Source: Candidatus Gastranaerophilales bacterium
GTDB taxonomy: Bacteria > Cyanobacteriota > Vampirovibrionia > Gastranaerophilales > Gastranaerophilaceae
DNA: 53,279 nucleotides
Reading direction: 5' to 3'
Assembly (NCBI GenBank): GCA_944323995.1
Contig: CALUUN010000009.1
Span: forward strand, 1-53,279
The position numbers were made by a program, and so were the translations under genes. This document shows, one piece after another, positions 49,991-53,279 of this stretch. The notes beneath the pieces are model-generated. The model saw nothing but the letters and a program-made list of their open reading frames with translations. It had not been told where the DNA came from and made no database searches. Position 1 is the stretch's first letter; each line of letters opens with the position of its first letter.

Positions 49991-50331
49991 TATTGTTGCG
50001 GAGCATTGGGGCTCTTATAGTCAATGCCCATTTCCTTAAGCGTTTTAATAAAATTCTGGGCGCAGATTTTTTGAGCTTCCGGCGGCACAATTCTCAAAAT
50101 TTCAACCGTTCTTGAGATAACGGGATCTTTGTCATACCAGCGGTTGTTTGCGTTTACGGGTTTTACCATTGCATAAAATTTGTCAATCGTTTCTTTGGAA
50201 ACTTTTTCCTCTATTTTTTGCAGAAAAATCTCCGCCTGAGCTCTCAATTCGGTTTGGTAGTTTCTCAAAAGCTCAATTACTTCTAATAATAACGGGTCAT
50301 GATCATACCAGCGTTTATATGTAGGACTCAT
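49990..50331 (-). CDS. RWYD-repeat protein 2
   Basis: This 113-residue protein begins MSPTYKRWYDHDPLLLEVIELL and has a second motif NRWYDKDPVISRTVEIL (about 64-80), matching those of 37259-37633. I chose this start because GGAGG lies about 9 nt upstream and the upstream extension is basic. It overlaps murA by 17 bp and mfd by one base, so it is translated with both. It is probably a small soluble helical protein. The role is not known. Confidence 0.7.
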   Translation of the reverse strand: MSPTYKRWYDHDPLLLEVIELLRNYQTELRAQAEIFLQKIEEKVSKETIDKFYAMVKPVNANNRWYDKDPVISRTVEILRIVPPEAQKICAQNFIKTLKEMGIDYKSPNAPQQ

Positions 50332-51637
50332 TTCGTATTTCCTCCGTAAGCTCAACAGGAGATATTATTTCATCTTTTCTCTCTATTTTGCCTCCTAACA
50401 ATCTTATCTTATTTTCGAAATTTTCGTATCCTCTATCTATATGATGTAGTTTTTCGATAACGGAATTTCCTTCAGCCATTAATGCTGCAACAACCAGAGA
50501 GGCGCCCGCGCGCAAATCGCTTGCGGTAAGTGTTGCACCGGTTAGTTTTTTAACCCCTTTAATTATTGCGTGGTTTCTGTCCTGATGAATATCGGCGCCC
50601 ATTTTTCTGAGTTCGGGAACCTGCATAAATCTGTTTTCGTAAAGACTTTCGGTAATAATTCCGACACCGTTTGCGGTTGTCAAAAGTGTCATTGCCATTG
50701 ACTGCAAATCAGTCGGGAAACCCGGATAAGGCTGGGTTACAAAGTTTATTGAATTAAGTCTGTTTTTGTTTGCCACCTCAATTGATGTGGGGTCAACAAG
50801 TTTTATATTGGCGCCCATTTTTAACAATTTATCGGTAAAGAAAGACAAATGCGCCGGATAAATATTTCTTATAACCGCTTTGCCTTTAGTTCCGACAATT
50901 GCGGCCATAAACGTACCTGCTTCAATTCTGTCCGGAATCGTGGTGTATTCAATCGGGTGTAAATCCTCCTGCTTAACTCCGTTAATAACGATTTCCGATG
51001 TTCCGGCTCCTATAATATCCGCTCCCATTGCGTTCAAAAAGTTTGCCAGATCAACGATTTCGGGTTCTTGCGCAGCGTTTTGAATTCTGGTTGAACCGTC
51101 AGCAAGAACCCCTGCCAGCATAAGGTTTTCTGTTGCTCCGACAGAGGGAAGGTCAAGGCAGATTTCAGCACCCGTTAACTTGCTTGCTTTAGCATGAACA
51201 TAGCCGTTTTCTATCTTTAATTTTGCCCCGAGAGATTCAAGCCCTTTGATGTGAAAATCCACGCGTCTTTCGCCGATAGCACAGCCTCCGGGAAGCGCTA
51301 CTATTGCCTCTTTACATCTTGAAACGAGTGCTCCCAGAACATTGAAAGATGCACGCATTTTGCTTACAAGCTCGTATTTTGCGGTAATATTCGTAATTTC
51401 TGTTGCATCAATTGTTAAAGATTTTTCTTCTTTGTCGTATGAAGTCTTAACTCCTAAACTGTTGATAACTTGCAGCATGATTTCAACATCTGTCAAATCA
51501 GGTACGTTATAAATCTTTGATGCGCCTTTTGCAAGAAGCGACGCCGCCATAAGTTTCAACACCGAGTTTTTGGCTCCGCCGATTAAAACCTCACCCTTTA
51601 AAGGTGTTCCGCCTTTTATATAAAATTTTTCAACCAA
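50315..51637 (-). CDS. murA: UDP-N-acetylglucosamine 1-carboxyvinyltransferase
   Basis: MurA catalyses the first step of peptidoglycan synthesis. The 440-residue protein begins with TTG (VEKFYIKGGTPLKGE), preceded by GAGGAAAG. It has the Lys-Asn pair K23-N24 (GAKNSVL), the fosfomycin-sensitive Cys119 in LPGGCAIGERRVDFH, and GFPTDLQSMAMTLLT near the C-terminus. A Cys at this position predicts fosfomycin sensitivity of this enzyme, as an inference. It overlaps the RWYD-repeat gene by 17 bp. Confidence 0.96.
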   Translation of the reverse strand: MVEKFYIKGGTPLKGEVLIGGAKNSVLKLMAASLLAKGASKIYNVPDLTDVEIMLQVINSLGVKTSYDKEEKSLTIDATEITNITAKYELVSKMRASFNVLGALVSRCKEAIVALPGGCAIGERRVDFHIKGLESLGAKLKIENGYVHAKASKLTGAEICLDLPSVGATENLMLAGVLADGSTRIQNAAQEPEIVDLANFLNAMGADIIGAGTSEIVINGVKQEDLHPIEYTTIPDRIEAGTFMAAIVGTKGKAVIRNIYPAHLSFFTDKLLKMGANIKLVDPTSIEVANKNRLNSINFVTQPYPGFPTDLQSMAMTLLTTANGVGIITESLYENRFMQVPELRKMGADIHQDRNHAIIKGVKKLTGATLTASDLRAGASLVVAALMAEGNSVIEKLHHIDRGYENFENKIRLLGGKIERKDEIISPVELTEEIRNESYI

Positions 51638-51831
51638 TTATCTTTCCTCAAAGTCTGTTCTTATCTAATAAAATAATAATACAACGACAACGTTTCGGTG
51701 TAAATATTTTAAAATATGTAAAGATAAAAGTGAACCCGGTACGGTGCACTGCCGAAAATCCTCCTCGCAATGACATGACGCAATTGACCAATGCCCAATA
51801 TGATGTCATGCCTCTGGCACCTATGATATAC
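51638..51831. other. Spacer between murA and copy 3, with a repeat fragment
   Basis: This stretch holds a fragment of the CTCCTCGCAATGACA repeat (about 51768-51782) and no gene-like sequence. It ends at the terminator hairpin of copy 3. Confidence 0.4.
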
Positions 51832-51869
51832 AAAAAGCGGTACTTGTGAAATGTCACAAATACCGCCTT
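51832..51869. terminator. Terminator hairpin shared by copies 2 and 3
   Basis: AAGCGGTA pairs with TACCGCCTT-type sequence and TTGTG with CACAA around a 6-nt loop. It matches the hairpin at 30773-30812 and lies 37 bp after the stop codon on the minus strand. The mini-hairpin AGCC-GCAA-GGCT (about 51887-51898) lies between them. Confidence 0.7.
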
Positions 51870-51886
51870 ATTAAATATATCTTTTA

Positions 51887-51898
51887 CAGCCTTGCGGC
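51887..51898 (-). other. Mini-hairpin with GCAA tetraloop after copy 3
   Basis: On the minus strand AGCC-GCAA-GGCT follows the stop codon by 7 nt, with a 4-bp stem. The same loop follows copy 2. It may be part of the DGR target site or a shared transcript end. Confidence 0.4.
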
Positions 51899-51905
51899 TT
51901 TCATA

Positions 51906-52028
51906 CTATTCCGCTAAGCACACTGCCTGAAAGTGGCTGTAGTAGCGGTAGTTGTGGTACCAGTACGTGGTCGTGGAGTAGAAGTGGCGGCCGTACGCGG
52001 CGTACTTGCTGTCCTCCTCACTCGACCA
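51906..52028 (-). other. DGR-type variable region, copy 3
   Basis: These are the last 41 codons on the minus strand, with variable codons at 51930-52013 and the constant end at 51906-51929. Codons differ from copies 1 and 2 almost only at first and second positions. One third-position change is in the constant end (GCG to GCA), possibly drift after the last homing event. Confidence 0.85.
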
Positions 52029-53213
52029 CAGCCATAACGAGTCGCTGGGAGAGGAGATAAATCCCATTGATACTGCAAGGTCATTATCTCTGTTTGCATA
52101 TTCATAGGACGTAGTTGCGCCTGATATTGGTGCGTCATATAATTCGTTTGCTAACGCTGTTAACTGTTCCTGACTCGGTAATGATGATCCCATATCTTTA
52201 CATGTTTTTACTGCACCTGCCCAGTAGTCATTTTTGCCATAGGGTGAATACATGCAATATTGAAGACCATATTTACTCATAAATGCTAAGTCATCAGGAT
52301 CACTTGTTGTTCCGTTTGTGTCACAAGCATTCCAAACATGTGGTGTTGGTATAAAAGGTGCAGTGAAACATGTTCCGTCTGATAGTTCTATTGCACAGTT
52401 GCTGCCCCCTAAACTTGCTACGTTTAGTCCTCTTAAATCTTTTTGCTGGGTATTAGGGTTCTTGAATCCGTCTACGTCATACAGTATTGCAAGACAGGTT
52501 GTGCCTATGCCGGTTTCGCCTACTGTTATTACATCATTGCTGAATTGGTTCTGTCTGCAATCGGGATTGTATGCTATTACACCATTCACTCCGTTTGCAA
52601 ACTGTACTGCTACCGTGTTTGTATCCCAGTCGTTTTGTCCGAAGTTTTTAGCTTTTTTAACTTTAGACATATCAACTTCTTCATCACCCCAGGTTACGGT
52701 ATCAGAAAAGCATGTTGTGATATCATCGTTATCGCATATTCTTGTTATCTTAATATGTTTAGATAATTCATCTACAAATGCTTCTGTTGTTGTATAACCT
52801 GCCAAGGTTCCTTGGACATTCATTACCCTTAATGCTTCACCGAGTTTTCTCTGGAATACTTGTGATGCAGTGTTCCATGCTCTTTCTTGATAATTCTGAA
52901 TTAATGTCGGGATTGTCAGTGCTGCAACAATACCGATTATTGCAAGAGTGATTAATACTTCCGCAAGAGTAAAGGCTGCCTTTTTGCGCTTACTGTCACA
53001 TTTTATCGGTTTTGCGATTGCGACGTCGCTTCGCTCCTCGCAATGACAGGACGTGCTGTCATTACGAGCAGACGCAGTCTGCGTAGTAATCGCATTGTCG
53101 CTGCAATTTACTAATCCCGCAAATGCACTCTGCGCGGTGCTTTTGCTTATCGCTTTACTCCTAAATACCCCGAAACCCGCACGGTGAGAGCTTAAAGAAG
53201 TACCCCCCCCCAT
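51906..53213 (-). CDS. Diversified prepilin-like protein, copy 3 (unusual 5' end)
   Basis: The frame is open from an ATG at 53213 to 51906 (435 codons). Residues matching copy 2 begin only at about residue 79 (KKAAFTLAEVLITLAII), so the prepilin leader sits behind 78 residues of repeat-derived sequence including SCHCEERSDVAIAK. No ATG lies near the usual leader start. From AFTLAEV through VIAYNP (138 residues) it is identical to copy 2; then the lectin-like domain and a variable C-terminus (Trp396 onward) follow. Either the leader is long, an unusual start is used, or the copy is silent. The G9 tract next to the ATG makes phase variation possible. Confidence 0.65.
   Translation of the reverse strand: MGGGTSLSSHRAGFGVFRSKAISKSTAQSAFAGLVNCSDNAITTQTASARNDSTSCHCEERSDVAIAKPIKCDSKRKKAAFTLAEVLITLAIIGIVAALTIPTLIQNYQERAWNTASQVFQRKLGEALRVMNVQGTLAGYTTTEAFVDELSKHIKITRICDNDDITTCFSDTVTWGDEEVDMSKVKKAKNFGQNDWDTNTVAVQFANGVNGVIAYNPDCRQNQFSNDVITVGETGIGTTCLAILYDVDGFKNPNTQQKDLRGLNVASLGGSNCAIELSDGTCFTAPFIPTPHVWNACDTNGTTSDPDDLAFMSKYGLQYCMYSPYGKNDYWAGAVKTCKDMGSSLPSQEQLTALANELYDAPISGATTSYEYANRDNDLAVSMGFISSPSDSLWLWSSEEDSKYAAYGRHFYSTTTYWYHNYRYYSHFQAVCLAE
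53021..53105. repeat. REP-like palindromic repeat in the 5' part of copy 3
   Basis: It contains AATGACAG...CTGTCATT (53042-53063), GCAGAC-GCA-GTCTGC (53068-53082) and CTTCGCTCCTCGCAATGAC. Its reverse complement translates to CHCEERSDVAI, a well-known sign of a repeat read as protein. Related pieces occur at about 586-645 and 51768-51782. Confidence 0.7.
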
Positions 53214-53239
53214 TTAGGCTGAAATCCACTATTCATCAT
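53192..53239 (-). CDS. Short ORF across a G9 tract upstream of copy 3
   Basis: On the minus strand ATG at 53239 (with AAAGGGG 8 nt upstream) opens MMNSGFQPKWGGVLL and stops. The codons TGG GGG GGG G span a run of nine Gs. One extra G would shift this start into the copy 3 frame (WGGGTSLSS...). It looks like a broken 5' end or a phase switch, or a homopolymer read error. Confidence 0.4.
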   Translation of the reverse strand: MMNSGFQPKWGGVLL

Positions 53240-53279
53240 GCTTTTAGCCCCTTTCGTTGTTCTTGTGTCGCTCTACACT

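Noticed and set aside
1-53279. DGR reverse transcriptase, Avd or template repeat in the window
   Set aside because: No protein with reverse-transcriptase motifs and no second A-rich, non-coding copy of the variable region was found on either strand.

Overview
The window reads as a piece of an AT-rich, Gram-negative-type bacterial chromosome, most likely a gut Gastranaerophilales (Vampirovibrionia, formerly Melainabacteria). This is inference from gene content: prepilin-type proteins with the AFTLAEVLITLAIIGIV leader, a Tol/Exb-like envelope system, an LptF/LptG permease, SpoIID, orphan AcsC/AcsD-like corrinoid proteins, FixCX, and L32 with an acidic tail. No rRNA, tRNA, phage, transposase or CRISPR array is visible.

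Layout. 1-518: 3' end of a diversified prepilin-like gene. 694-5841: a small methyltransferase, RNase P RNA, two tandem prepilins, three unknowns and a sugar-type binding protein. 6005-8824: rarA and a secreted GH13 enzyme. 8805-19599 (minus): acsC/acsD-like genes behind ftsH, an ExbD-ExbD-ExbB-TonB-like cluster, two periplasmic unknowns, an acetyltransferase, ribBA and ribE. 19692-29251 (plus): oligopeptide ABC importer genes, MgtC, YebC, a diguanylate cyclase, tsaE, tsaB, an HNH-motif protein and a small unknown. 29292-31315: divergent XRE regulator, a complete diversified prepilin and a repeat-rich spacer. 31316-37016: dehydrogenase, LptF/G, gatA, HepT-MntA toxin-antitoxin pair. 37259-41768: an RWYD-repeat protein, fixX/fixC, rsmD, HU, SpoIID. 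42123-45401: yceD-rpmF-plsX-fabH. 45468-51637 (minus): PpiC lipoprotein, mfd, a second RWYD-repeat protein, murA. 51906-53239 (minus): a third diversified prepilin behind repeats and a G9 tract.

Main discovery. Three paralogous genes (ending at 518, 30739 and at 51906 on the minus strand) encode a type IV prepilin N-terminus fused to a C-type-lectin-like C-terminal domain. Their last 41 codons carry the hallmark of diversity-generating retroelement (DGR) variable regions. I count 31 variable columns; 29 fall at codon positions 1 or 2, in codons explained by AAC/AAG/AAT-type template codons, and only 2 fall at third positions. The invariant end is CAGGCRGTGTGCTTAGC plus GGAATAG. By contrast, residues 5-142 of two copies are identical although their DNA carries silent changes. 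No reverse transcriptase, Avd or template repeat is visible, so these would be remote targets of a DGR elsewhere in the genome. One copy has a divergent XRE repressor with two matching operator-like sites. Another has a G9 tract that, at ten Gs, would fuse it to a start codon with a good ribosome binding site.

A second theme is leaderless transcription. At least twelve genes have a -10 hexamer ending only 6 or 7 nt before the start codon, which also decides several starts. Other points of interest are a candidate C-rich small RNA (about 41856-41956), orphan AcsC/AcsD-like proteins, a 29-bp perfect palindrome between rpmF and plsX, and two paralogous RWYD-repeat proteins.
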